64,000 bases of DNA, taken from assembly GCA_013396915.1 (NCBI GenBank), contig VWZL01002495.1:62001-126000 (forward strand). Direction: 5' to 3'. This stretch comes from Stercorarius parasiticus. Its lineage: Eukaryota; Chordata; Aves; Charadriiformes; Stercorariidae. The position numbers and the translations under genes were made by a program. The notes beneath the pieces were generated by a model. That model was not told the DNA's origin. It did no database searches and saw nothing but the letters and a program-made list of their open reading frames with translations. Below, in pieces: positions 11,901-23,900 of the stretch (positions are counted from its first letter, which is position 1; each line of letters starts with the position of its first letter).

Positions 11901-14900
11901 TGTGGCAGGATTAGATGAGGGAACTCTGGAGATTAAACATAAATCTATGAACAACAGCCTGAAACAGCACAGATAAACCAGAAGAGTAAATCTTTCTTAC
12001 AGTATTTAAAAATATGTAATATTGCCTGTAATTCTTTAAAACTGGTAAATGAATAATGTTATTCATTTACCAGTTAATGGAGAATTCTGTCTTACCAGTC
12101 AGAAATCACAGGATTTAATTTGAAACAATTATTTCAAAAGAATTTTTCAAGACTTAGTTATTAATTATATTTTTGAAGTATTTTCAGCTAGTAACTAGTT
12201 ACAAGCTATTAGGAAACAGTAAAAAGTCAGAATCACACAGATTAAAACAAAATAACAAAAAACCCCCAATAAATGTTTGTGACAGAATGAGAAGTTCATA
12301 GAAGATCAAGTTTACCACAAGAATGAACACCTGAAGCAATAATATGTACGCTGACCGCATGAAAGATAGGATAAAAAAATGCATGAAAGAAAAAAGTTGT
12401 CCAACACACAAAAATCAACTAGATCCCACAGGAGCTGAAGGATTACATAAATTCTAACAGAAACCAAGTAAACTGGCTAAATGAGTTACACGTTGGCAGA
12501 TCACAGAGATGCTGAGCAAAACATTTGGAAAGAGACAGAGATGATCTTAGAGATGGAGATACACCAGGCAAAAGAACGCCTACTGGACTGAGTCTCAGCG
12601 CCCGAGTGAGTAATTGAATTTTCCTGCACACATTGACAGCTTTGGAATGACTTGTCAGCTATGCAAGGAAAAATTTAGGCATTTTCATGGACTGACTGAT
12701 GAAATGCCCAATGTGTATCACTAAGCAAAAGCAAGAAAGAACATTAAGACAGAAAAAGGAGTAATGAATGTGCAGCAAAAGCCTACACTGAAAAGATTAC
12801 AAAAGTATGTGGTCCAAAATGTCAGGGGACTGGTGTTCTCCAAACTGTGGGACCAGCCATGAAAAGTTAGACAACCTGTAGTGTTTTCCAGTTTGTACAC
12901 TGAGATAGGACATATAGGTACATAATTCGTTATTGTTAAGAGACTGGAGAACCTTACATAGAATGGGCTGTACATATGCATTTCAGTTAAATGGAAGTCT
13001 GAGAAGACAAAACAGAAGTTGATGCTTTTGTTTGTCTTGTCCCCCCTTTGCTGTCCGATGGCATTTCTAATTCCACTGGCTCCTTTCTTACTTGTGATGT
13101 CATTTTTGGCACATAAATTCAGGATAGCTTCTTAGAAATTCTATCACTGAAATTCTGATAGTCAGTTTAGTCCTTATCTTATAAAATTTTGTTGAGAATA
13201 ATTTTTTTAGACCGTGCGTGATTGAGCAAGAATTAGTGTCAGCACAAGGACACTGTAGGGATGCTCAGTGTAACTACTCTTCCTCATTCTGGGATACATA
13301 TTCTAGTTGGGCAGTGAAGGTCTGCATTGTAATGGTTGTGTAGTAGACTGTTAAGAGCAAAGATTTCACTGCTAAGCCACCATTCATCTACCTGCTAAAT
13401 TATGCATCAGCCTTCCAGAAGACTCATTGTTCAAAGATCCCAGCAGCCCTCAAAAAAAATTGGTAGGCATTTCTGAGAAAGCACATAACAAAGTCCTGGA
13501 TATAGGACATTGCTTCTGTTCATCAATTCCTAAGAACTTTTTCCTTTATTTAAATCTATGCTTATATGCATATGCATGTCCCCTGCAACTGTAATGCCTG
13601 GCCTCGTACTACAAGGATCACAACCAGAAAAGTTTGGGAATTTGTATTTGGCCTGATCTAGACTGCACTAAAATGGCTTGGAGACTGTGGCAGTGGCAAA
13701 GGAGGGGATGGGAAACTGCTACTGCTATCCTCTATGACTTCTGCCTTTGTAGCTTCATGACACATCTCCAGCTAGGAGGTGTCTCCTTTGCCTGGCCTTA
13801 TTTGCTCCACAAGATCACAACATCCAAACACTGAAACACATCACTGAGCAAGCCTCAGCACAAGCAAGTAGGTTCCTGCTATCTTCTCTATAGCAGAAAC
13901 ACCTAACTGTTATTCAAAGGCATCCTACTTGCACTTCTAGCTCTAATAATTATAGCTAAGGTGTTTTGTTGCTGGCTTGGTTTCTTTTTTTTTCCAATTC
14001 TGATTTTCTGGTTTCTAATTCAATTTTTTCCCTTGAAGGCAATCCCCATCTCCTCTTTAAAAATAAGATCCAGTATCAAAGTCTAATGTAATACAAATGT
14101 ACATGTATGATTTTCTCTTTGTGAAGATGTTAAGTAAATGCCACGATGCTTAACAGTTTAACCAAAAATGTTCTTCCTGAAACCATACCTTTGTATGTAC
14201 ATATATGTATGTATGTATATACATATGCACAGATCAAGGAGCCTTTCACCTAGTTGGTCCAAAAAAAAGCTATTTCAAGAACTTATCCAGTTGACAGTAT
14301 CTTGTTGACCAATCCACTTCTCATGAAAACATTTCAGCTCAATTTTGGGAAGCTGAAGAAATTAATTTTTAATTTTAAAGAATACTTTAATATCTGATTG
14401 GTTTTGCTTTCTTTTTGTATGGGGACCAATCTTGATGGGAACTGCTTATGTACCACAACCTAATTTTTTCCTAATATAACACCACTTACAGAGAATGCAA
14501 TTCAAGGGACAACAGAACATCCACCCATAATTACCTTTTGATTCCAGTTTGGCATTCCTGAAAACTCTGCTTACCCTGAAGAGGCTTGTAGCAGAAAACC
14601 AGCTAAGATGTTCCAGTAGATCTAAGTGAGATACATATAGCAGAATTTCCCATTTATGTGTGATTTTGTGTGTGCGCAGAACGGGCAATGCTTAATTTTA
14701 AAATCCTTTCCAGTCTTATCAGTGCTTTTGCCTATTACTAAGGGTGGTCTTGTTCTGTTTTTCTAGAAACTACTATAAACATTACATTTATTCCAGGCAA
14801 AATAATACAGTATATTGATCTATTAAAAAAACCCAAACAACTTTATCTGAAACAAATTATGTTAATATTACAGGATTGGTTAGAAATGTACAAAAATCTC

Positions 14901-17900
14901 CCCACTCTCATTTCATTATATTGACATCTTCCATATGATTTGCTCATACCTCATTTCTGAAACAAAGACATACCTCATTTGCTGGAAACTAACTGTATAA
15001 TTAAATCAATACAAAAGTTATTAACGTGATGCCAGTATTATTTTGACGTCTATTATTTCACAAAAGTCACATAATTTCTTTGTCCATAAATCTATTAATA
15101 GTGTCATATTTTGACTCATGGCCAGCACTGTTCTATTACTGGAATCTGAAAGAGCTAACAATTTTGGATGAGGTTCCAAAGAATAAAACCAAGGCTAATT
15201 ACCTTGTCAGTAAAACTGTAACATTAATATTATCCAAATTCTACTTTTTCTAATTGAAGGAGACCAAATCAGTTGAGTCTATTTGCTATGGAAATTTAGG
15301 GGTTGTTTAAACGTTTAAGCACACAGTTTAAAGGCTGAATGCCTCATGCTGTTGAATAGGTGGCAAAAAAACAGTTTGTTTTTTTCCCTTTCTCAATTTT
15401 CACGTGTTCTTTGACTGGGACAGAAAAGAAGCAATCCTCATCACTGACAGCTGCTTTTTGTACCACTGAACTGGGAGATCTCTCTCTGACATGTTGGGAT
15501 CACTCTGTCTACCCCCAAGAGCTGGAGACTTGACTTCCCCCCTGATACACGCACACACTTTCTAGCCAGCACTGGATGTACTGTCTTAAATAAATAATTG
15601 GGAATAGGCCATGAATTCTGGGACTTATTGGTGTAAAAAATAAGCACTTGCTTCAGATGCCCTTTCAGACTCACTGGAAAAAAATTAGCAGATTAAACTT
15701 TGTTCCTTGTTTTTGCTTCTTCAGGCAAAGAGAACTCCATCCCAACCATTGGGACCATTATACCAGATGTCACATTTAAATCCTCTGCATCTCTGGTCTA
15801 ACACACAGATACCATTTAGAAATTCTGCTGTTGCTACTTCTTTAGTTTCTACTGGATGCATCCTCTTTACAGCCTCCATAGCCAAATGTCTTTTTAGAAC
15901 TTATGCCATATTATCTTCTCTGGTCTCCTATACACACATATTACGTTTTTTCACATCTTACAAATGGCTGCTTCTAAATTCTATCCTGTTGCCCACTTGT
16001 TTGGTTCTATTATCCCCTTCTGAATCTCTCAAAAAGTTTCCAGTATAATATCATATCAAACTTAACCTTTTAATTATTATTTTCAAAAGTCACTCTCCAA
16101 ATTATTCTCCCTTCCAAAATTCATCCTGTCTCTCATGCTTCATTTATTCCACCAATGTTCTGAAGAGTCTAGGTAATAGCAAAAAAAATATACACAACTT
16201 TATACATAAAGTAAAGTACCCTAGATCTGCCGCCCTTTGAGCACCTTATACTGTTGATATTCAAGTCTTTTTTGGAGAATGACTTCTACAATGATGTGAA
16301 CTTCTCTAGTAAGCCAGGTAGATGTGTAAACACGCAGTTCATATGAATTTCATTTCACCTCTCCCCTGCCTACTTGTTTATCCTTACATGGCGAATTCCT
16401 CTGAGCATGACCCTGTCCTTGTATAGCCTTGAAATGGGTGGCAACAGGCAGTTTAGTATAGGACACTGCTGCTAATAAGACTGAGCTACGCCTCGCCCTA
16501 GCTGGTGCTACAGTAGCTATGAGCTATGAGCTTTCCTCACCTGAAGGTCACTTTTACATTGTTAAGTATGGTATTCCAAGGATAGCATTCACTGGGAAAA
16601 GACAATGTAATTGGTAATGTTGCTAGGTGCTGGCTCCAGAAGCTCAGCTTAAGCTTTTATTCTTTACTTTCTCATCATACTCATTTTCCTCACAAAGGCA
16701 GGCATAGAGCCCAACTAATGTTAAGAACAGCAATATTTAGCATATTGAGCCACCTTGCTGACTTAAGAGCTATTATGGAGTTTAATGCTGCATACAGTCC
16801 AGGCTATACAGCATGCTTTTAAATTAATTCAGAGTTTTAGAAGGATTGATGTGTTTATTGACCTATTGGAACTTGCAATTTTGGTCAAATATCTTTGATC
16901 TTGGTATTACTGTTAAAACACTGAGCAGAAGAATTATTTGATCCCTATGTGATGGTACCTTTAAAAAAATTAACTCTATTACAGCACTACTATGATTATT
17001 AATAATGTTATCTTTTCAGTAATAGCGCAATTCAAGCAAAATTATGCCTTAGGAGTTCAAGGGGAGCAGCAAAGCCAATAAGGATCACATTAAGCCTCTT
17101 GTTTTAATGTGTGAGAAGCGTCATTTAAATTTTTCAAGCCAAGTCTTGGCACTAGCTTGAGGGAACTTGGCTCGGCTCAAAGGAACAGCCTTCTGTCAAT
17201 GTCAAGAACAATCCTAAAGAGTAAAAACAGTGAACACAGAAGGCTGCACTGAACCTCTGAGTTAGAAACAAACAGGGAGCAAAGATTAACATTTATCTGA
17301 GCTTTCCATTTGTTTCCCCCATTGCAGACATATTAACATGTATGCCATGACTTCATGTTGCTATGTACTCTAGCAATGGAACAGAATAGTAACAGGAAAA
17401 AAAAAGGAAATCCAAGTATATTTTAAATTGAACTCATGTCTCTGTAGAGAAATTGAAGTATCTATTTTTTGGTATAAATCTTGGAAAATCTCAGCTGCAC
17501 ATTCAGGCTATATATTAACTGTTCAAAAGGTTTTGTCAATTCCATATGAAGTATTTCCTCATCTTCTGATTTTGAAGTTTAAAGTACAATTTAGGTTGAC
17601 AGTGTAACAGCTTTAACTGTAGGAGGAAAGCAGAACATAAAAGATGTCAGTAAATTTTAAACAGGAAGAAGTACATTCATCTATGACATGGATGTTTGTG
17701 AAAAGTACTGAAATAGAGAATAAAACTCTTCTTTTCTCCAGAGGGCACTGGGAACACAGTGTAACTGTCTGAGCATGCCTACATAGCTTCACCAATCTGA
17801 TTTGAATGACTGCTTCAACTAACAAAGCAGATGGTTATTTCTCCATTACCTACTCTCTACTGGTGCTAATGATAAATGATGCAGCTTTTTAATGCAGTTC

Positions 17901-20900
17901 TGTGGTATGGAAATGCAAATACTGAACTTTACTGCCAAACACATCTTGTAAAAGTAACCCTGCTACTGTAGTTGCTCCTGTTGTTATAAAAATTAGCAAT
18001 TATACTATTTTGTGCTTTTGAAGTAGCTAACGTTGAGGGGTTATCTTCTCGTTTTTATGAGGCCGTTCCAACATATTTCCAAATATTTTAAATGATCACC
18101 ACTAGAAAAAAGAAATAATTTGACACTACCCTTTATCCTTTAAATTTGAAAAAAGTAAAGAAAATTGAATAAATAATAATGCGAGAGTGACAGTTTGTAC
18201 CCCATCATGATAATATGGGAGATCCCAAGTAGAATTCTATGAAACACTAGTTGCCCACAGAGTACTTGCAGCTAATTCTTGGAAGACTGGCTAGTCACTC
18301 ACTGCTGGCTTTAGTCCTTGTTTCCAGCTGTTACATCACATGAAAGACAACTAAAAATACATTAAATACTTCTCCATACAAGCAAGTTAAAAACTGCTGC
18401 AATAATGTTAGGCACTGACAGTAGAAGTATTGTGTGCAAAGTTATGAAGAGAAGCAAGGAAAAAAAACACATTACAGTCTCTGCTGAAGTGTGGTCTGTG
18501 CTATGGCAAGAGAAAACCTTAACTCTCCATGTTCAATTTCAGTATTTCAGCATGTTTTGTATATTCAAAACTGTATCAGATGTTCAAGGTCCCAGTCCAA
18601 TAACACAATCACAGATCTAACCAATATTTTCTGTTACAGTTTGGTCTAAGCTTACATACTTCACTGAAATCAAAACCCATAGGCCAAGGAAATAATGTAC
18701 TGACAGCTACGTCAAGTGTTCAGAAGAGACAGTAATAGATGCTTCTTAGATACTAAATGGTCTATGTAGAAATTTAATAGGCTAAACGTTCTTCTTTACA
18801 AGTCTGAAGAGTGTGACTTACTGGAAACACAAAATGTGTACACAGAAATCAATGAAATGTGCAAACTGTGAGGTTGGAGTGGGGTGCAGTTTCTGGAGTT
18901 GCTTGCCTGCCTGCTGACAACAATAAATTTATATCAGATTTGCATGATATTGAAGATTCATTTCATGCTTTTTTCATATTTCTGATTTTTATTTTTACTA
19001 TGGTCTTGGTGCGACTGCATGTTTTGGTTTTGGGTTTTGGTTCTTTTGGTAGCCTTATTATTCCCTCAACTGGAAGACTCCTAAACTGATAAAAGCAATT
19101 CTTACAAAGCACTCAGCCTGCAAAATCACAGAATCATAGAATAGTTCGGGTTGGAAGGGACCTTTAAAGGTCATCTAGTCCAACCCCCCTGCAATGAGCA
19201 GCGACATTTTCAACTAGGTGAGGTTGCTCAGAGCCCCGTCCAACCTGACCTTGAATGTTGCCGGGATGGGGCAGCTACCACCTCTCTGGGAAACCTGTGC
19301 CAGTGTTTCATCACCCTCAGCGTAAAACATTTCTTCCTTATATCTAGTCTGAATCGTCCCTCTTTTAGTTTAAAGCCATTGTCCCTTGTCCTATTGCAAC
19401 AGACCCTGCTAAAATGTTTGTCCACATCTTTCCTGCAGGCCCCCTTTAAGTACTGAAAGGCTGCAATAATGTCTCCCCGGAGCCTGCTCTTCTACAGGCT
19501 GAACAACCCCAACTCTCTCAACCTGTCCTCACAGGAGAGGTGCTCCAGCCCTTTGATCACCTTCGTGTCCCTCCTCTGGACCCACTCCAACAGATCCATG
19601 TCCTTCCTGTGCTGAGGGCTCCAGCGCTGGACACAGTACTCCTGGTGTGATCCGATGAGAGTCGAGTAAAGGGGTAGAATCACCTCCCGTGACCTGCTGG
19701 CCACACTTCTTTTGATGCAGCCCAGGATATGGTTGGCTTTCTGAACTGTAAGCTCACATTGCTAGCTCATGTACAGTTTTTCATCCACCAGCACCTCCAA
19801 GTCCAAAATGTATTATGCTGTGGGGCACTAGTATCACAAAGATGCCTCACCTTAGACCAGTCTCCCATCCTCCAGACGTAGCATTTGGAATAGTCCTCAC
19901 AGTCCTCTGCTTCTTTAGGTCTTGTGGACAAAACACATTTCTTGCGGGGATTGGTGCACCTCACAGTCCGATGCCGTACTCCCTTACCACACTTCACAGA
20001 GCACTGTTGGAAAAAGATGTTTTTCAGGTTTCTACAAAAGTCATAGTTGCCCCGTTTTATCCCCTTCTAAAGACCTCTGCCAGGCTAACATAAATATTTC
20101 AAGGCTTCAGTGATTTCCTGACTTCCGAACTTCAATTGCACAGACACCGGATTTGTTAAAAACTAACAAAAGAACAAAAAATACTTATGGGTCAGAATGA
20201 TAATTGTTGCATTTTAGTTAAGAATATATAATTAGATCAAAAAATATTTGCTCAAGGAAAATCTAGGCTTTTGGATAAGGAAACATCTGAAAAGTTACGA
20301 TGAAGTGAATGCAAAATGTTATACTGAAAATATTACGCAAACTTTTTTCTTTGAATGAAAGGAAATATAATGAAAGAAAATCTAAATAATGTTCATAGGA
20401 ATAAGTTATGAAGCAACTTCAGAAAAATTCTACTAGTGTCTAACAGACCTTTCTTGTGAGGGAAAAAAGTTAAAATGGAAAAGTAAATATTCTAAAACTA
20501 TGCAAGAATCCAGACTAAATTTGAAAATTCAAAGTCACTGCATATACAGCATGTGAAAACTCTCTTTGAGTTGCACAGAAGGTCTTAATCTATGTTTTTT
20601 TCCACGATTTCCACTTACACTGCCAAAAATTATGCCATTTCCTTCTCAAAACATTATCACTGCTTTTGATCATCCCACTGCTTGCAGATCAAAACTCCCC
20701 TTTGCCAAGCTGATTATAACTGCAGGAAGCAGTAATGGCTAGCTTCCAACATAATGGTGATAGTAGGAAGGGCCATGGGAAACACCTCACGCTTCAAAAT
20801 GTATTTATCGCTTCCAACAAAAACATGCTTACTTATTTCTCATCTCTCAAGTAAAACAAACCAACTAAACAATCTAGGTTTCTTTCTTGCACCTCTGTAA

Positions 20901-23900
20901 GTGAATACCATTCTTCTCACAGCCAGCCCTCGCATTATAAACCTCTGTGTACCAAACCAAGAACTGCTGCTAGTTACTTCTCTTCTCTCTTTGAAAACAT
21001 TCCCTGTGTCTTAGCTCTTTCTTCCTTGGGTATCAAGGGGTGCTGCTGAGCAGAGCAGCCCAAAGAAAGAACTGCACCCAAATTCAGAATCTGCTACTTG
21101 TATTTTGAACCCAGAGGGACCCATAGCACAGCTTCTGGTATGGGAGGCAATCAGAATTGCCTTCCTCTTCCAATGGAGAGAGACGCTCCAAATAAAACCA
21201 TCAGCTTGTCCAGATAGGAGTGATAACACCACCCTTCTTCCACCACAGTCAATTGCTTCTAGAAGTAGCACAGCTTTTTAGAAGAACAAAGTCAAATGGA
21301 CCCATACATTCAAAGATCTTAAATTAATAAAGCTTTTTGAATAGTGATTGCATTCTACAGTGATGCTTCAGGATGCAACGTATGTGAAATTGTGTTATTT
21401 ATAAGCCCTTTCGCCCACTGCTTGTGCTGTTACTAGAAAAAGAGGTGAGAAGAGAGAGGAAGGGAAGGAAATGCCCTTCTTTGCAAGCAGCTCCCCTTAT
21501 AGCTTCTCTGAAGCAGAATGGCTGCTGATCAACACCCCTTGGTACAAAAGTATGTCAGAGATGTTCTCAATCTGAACCCAAGGCTTGGTAGCTGATAAGC
21601 AATGGCCTTAATTCCATTTACCCCTGGTTACCCACTGCTACAGTCAGGACATACTTGATTATACGTGCTTGAAAACTGGCCAAAAGAAACTGTTCCAGGA
21701 CATTAACTAGGTAAAATGTAGTAGTTCTACGCGGCTGGTTTTCTTAGTCCCTGATCCCTTTGCCAAATCATTGCATGAGGACCGTGAAAATCATTAGGCT
21801 GAGCTGTGCCACTTGCCGCTGAAAAAATCATATTCCCAGAAAATAGTAAGGTATAAATAATCGCTATGGACTATTTGCATAAACAAATACAGCACCTCAG
21901 ACCAGACTCCTGCCTCCCACACAGTCATGCAGTCCTGGCCTTCACAGCGCTGTGCAGAAGCGGGCTTTGGCCCAAGGCAATCCCTCTCCCTAGCTCTGAT
22001 CAGGGTCCCATTTCTGAGCTGCTGTGTGCAGGCTACTTGTCTGTTCTGGGTCCCTTTTCCACAGGTCCTTGAACACGGAGTCCATTCTGTCATCATCCAT
22101 CTACAAAGAAATACAGACAATGCAGTAATAAGAAATCAGGAAGGGAAAAGTACCATCACATCATCTTACTCTCTTCCTTACCCTAACACACACCCAAGAC
22201 ATACTTGCATGTTTTCCACCTTGTTTTAACTTCACTTTGTTAATGGATTACTTATTAATCTAGCATATTTTACATTAAATAAGGTGTTAATCTTCATATC
22301 ATTTCATTCCCTAGCCCATTGTCCCCGTGTTTTCACAGTACTCTCCTATTTTAATTCCCATTAGAAAAGCTCAAAAATACACATACATTTTAAAGATGAC
22401 AAAGCACTGATCAGCCTGTCTGTTATTCTCTATCGATATGGCTATCTGTATGTCAAGTGCATGCCATGCATGTAAAGTCCAGCATTCTTTGAAAATACTC
22501 AGTTGCAAGACAGAATCACTCCTGTATAAAAGGCTCATTGCTCTGGAGAAACGTAGAAGCCCAGACTTCTTCGTGTTCTTCAGGGTCAGGCCTAACTCAG
22601 GTTGTGTGGTTTAAATCCTAGCAGCAAGGAAGGCTGAAGCAGCTTGGCAAAGCCCACGTACCTGGAGAGCAATCATTCTAGAACGTAATTTTCCTGAAAT
22701 GTTCTATAGATCCAGACAATGGCCACATGCCCTTAAAAATCAAACAGCTCTGTAGTACACAAGTATGTCCCAGGAGACTTAGGTTGCAAGGGAGAGTTTT
22801 TAGGAAACTGAGATTTAACAAATCTGTTCCAACCTTCTGTCACATATTTGTTGTAAGAAAATAAAACATTTAACTAAGGTCCAGAGACTCAGTTTACAAA
22901 TCACAGCCTGTCAAGATAATGAAAGAGTTTAAGATACTTCTTCAAGTTCCAATAACAAACAACTAGTTATGCAAGCATACGCTTTAGTTACATTTCTGTT
23001 GAAAGCTAACAGCATTTGTTTGGAAAGAATCACTAACACTGTTTTAAAAACTCGATACAGAAGTTAAGGATCATGATATCCTACATTTCTCAGCACTGCT
23101 GAGTAGCAATTAGCAACATTTAAAATATTTCATTTAATAAGCTGGAAAAACTACATTGACAATTTATAGTCGGCAAGGCCTCAGAAAAAGATCAGACTAT
23201 TCCATTTCTATCCATTAAGTGCACAGTGATGTTAATGAAATAAAATAAAGACCTGCTCAAGTATGTATATAATGAAACACAAATAATTCCTCTAAAGTGT
23301 AATGCCGTAGTCTGGGTAAGTCCAAACCTCACCGTTTTTTTTTGGTTGGGTTTTTTTTTTTTGCGCATTTTCTCAATGTCAGTATTTCATCCTTTCCAAG
23401 AAAGCAATGTCTTCCAGTTCATTTTACATACTTTCTTCAACAATATTTACATTTTATTTACTTTGCGGTGTTTTCTTTAAAAATACATCTACCTCTCCTC
23501 CAGATAACTGCAATAGACCTATCCTAGTGCTTACTCCTGGGGATGACAGCCGACTATTGCTAGCTGCCGTCCCCTCCCTCGAAAGGTGCCAGATACCTTC
23601 CCCAAGTCCACGCAATACTCGGGGGCAGTCATAATTCTTCTCTGCCATTTGGAAGCAGGATGGCAAACGGTGAAATGGGTCACTGTGCCAGCCCAGACAG
23701 CCAGTGCAAGGAGCAGGCCGCCAGCTCAGCTGCAGGGACACCAAATGGGGTGCGCTTTGACGGGCACAGGCTGCATGCTGCAGCTGCCTCCTGGGGTGAA
23801 ATTCAGAGAAAAAATGCTCCTCCAGCTTATTCCACCATTCCACCATCAGAGTCTAGTTCGGCCTATTGATCCACATGGCCCCTCACCACAAAAAAGACAC

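Larger units (their letters stand above)
2935..19850 (-). other. ADAMTS19: intron between exons m and n, the largest in the window
   Basis: 16,916 nt including 27 undetermined bases; donor GTGAGG, acceptor gtgtgttccag. Recognised contents: CR1 at 19124-19804, TATG/TA tract at 14194-14226, perfect inverted repeat at 12040-12075, A run at 11449-11464, tandem 20-mer and assembly gap at 8661-8739, and a TA-rich stretch at 7041-7092. Open frames of about 100-140 codons at 6428-6853 (-) and 9007-9384 (+) have no recognisable domain. The rest is unique-looking AT-rich DNA. Confidence 0.8.

Noticed and set aside
23454..23846. 130-codon minus-strand frame as a gene
   Set aside because: The openness follows from local GC richness; no domain, no splice context, and competing frames exist on the other strand.
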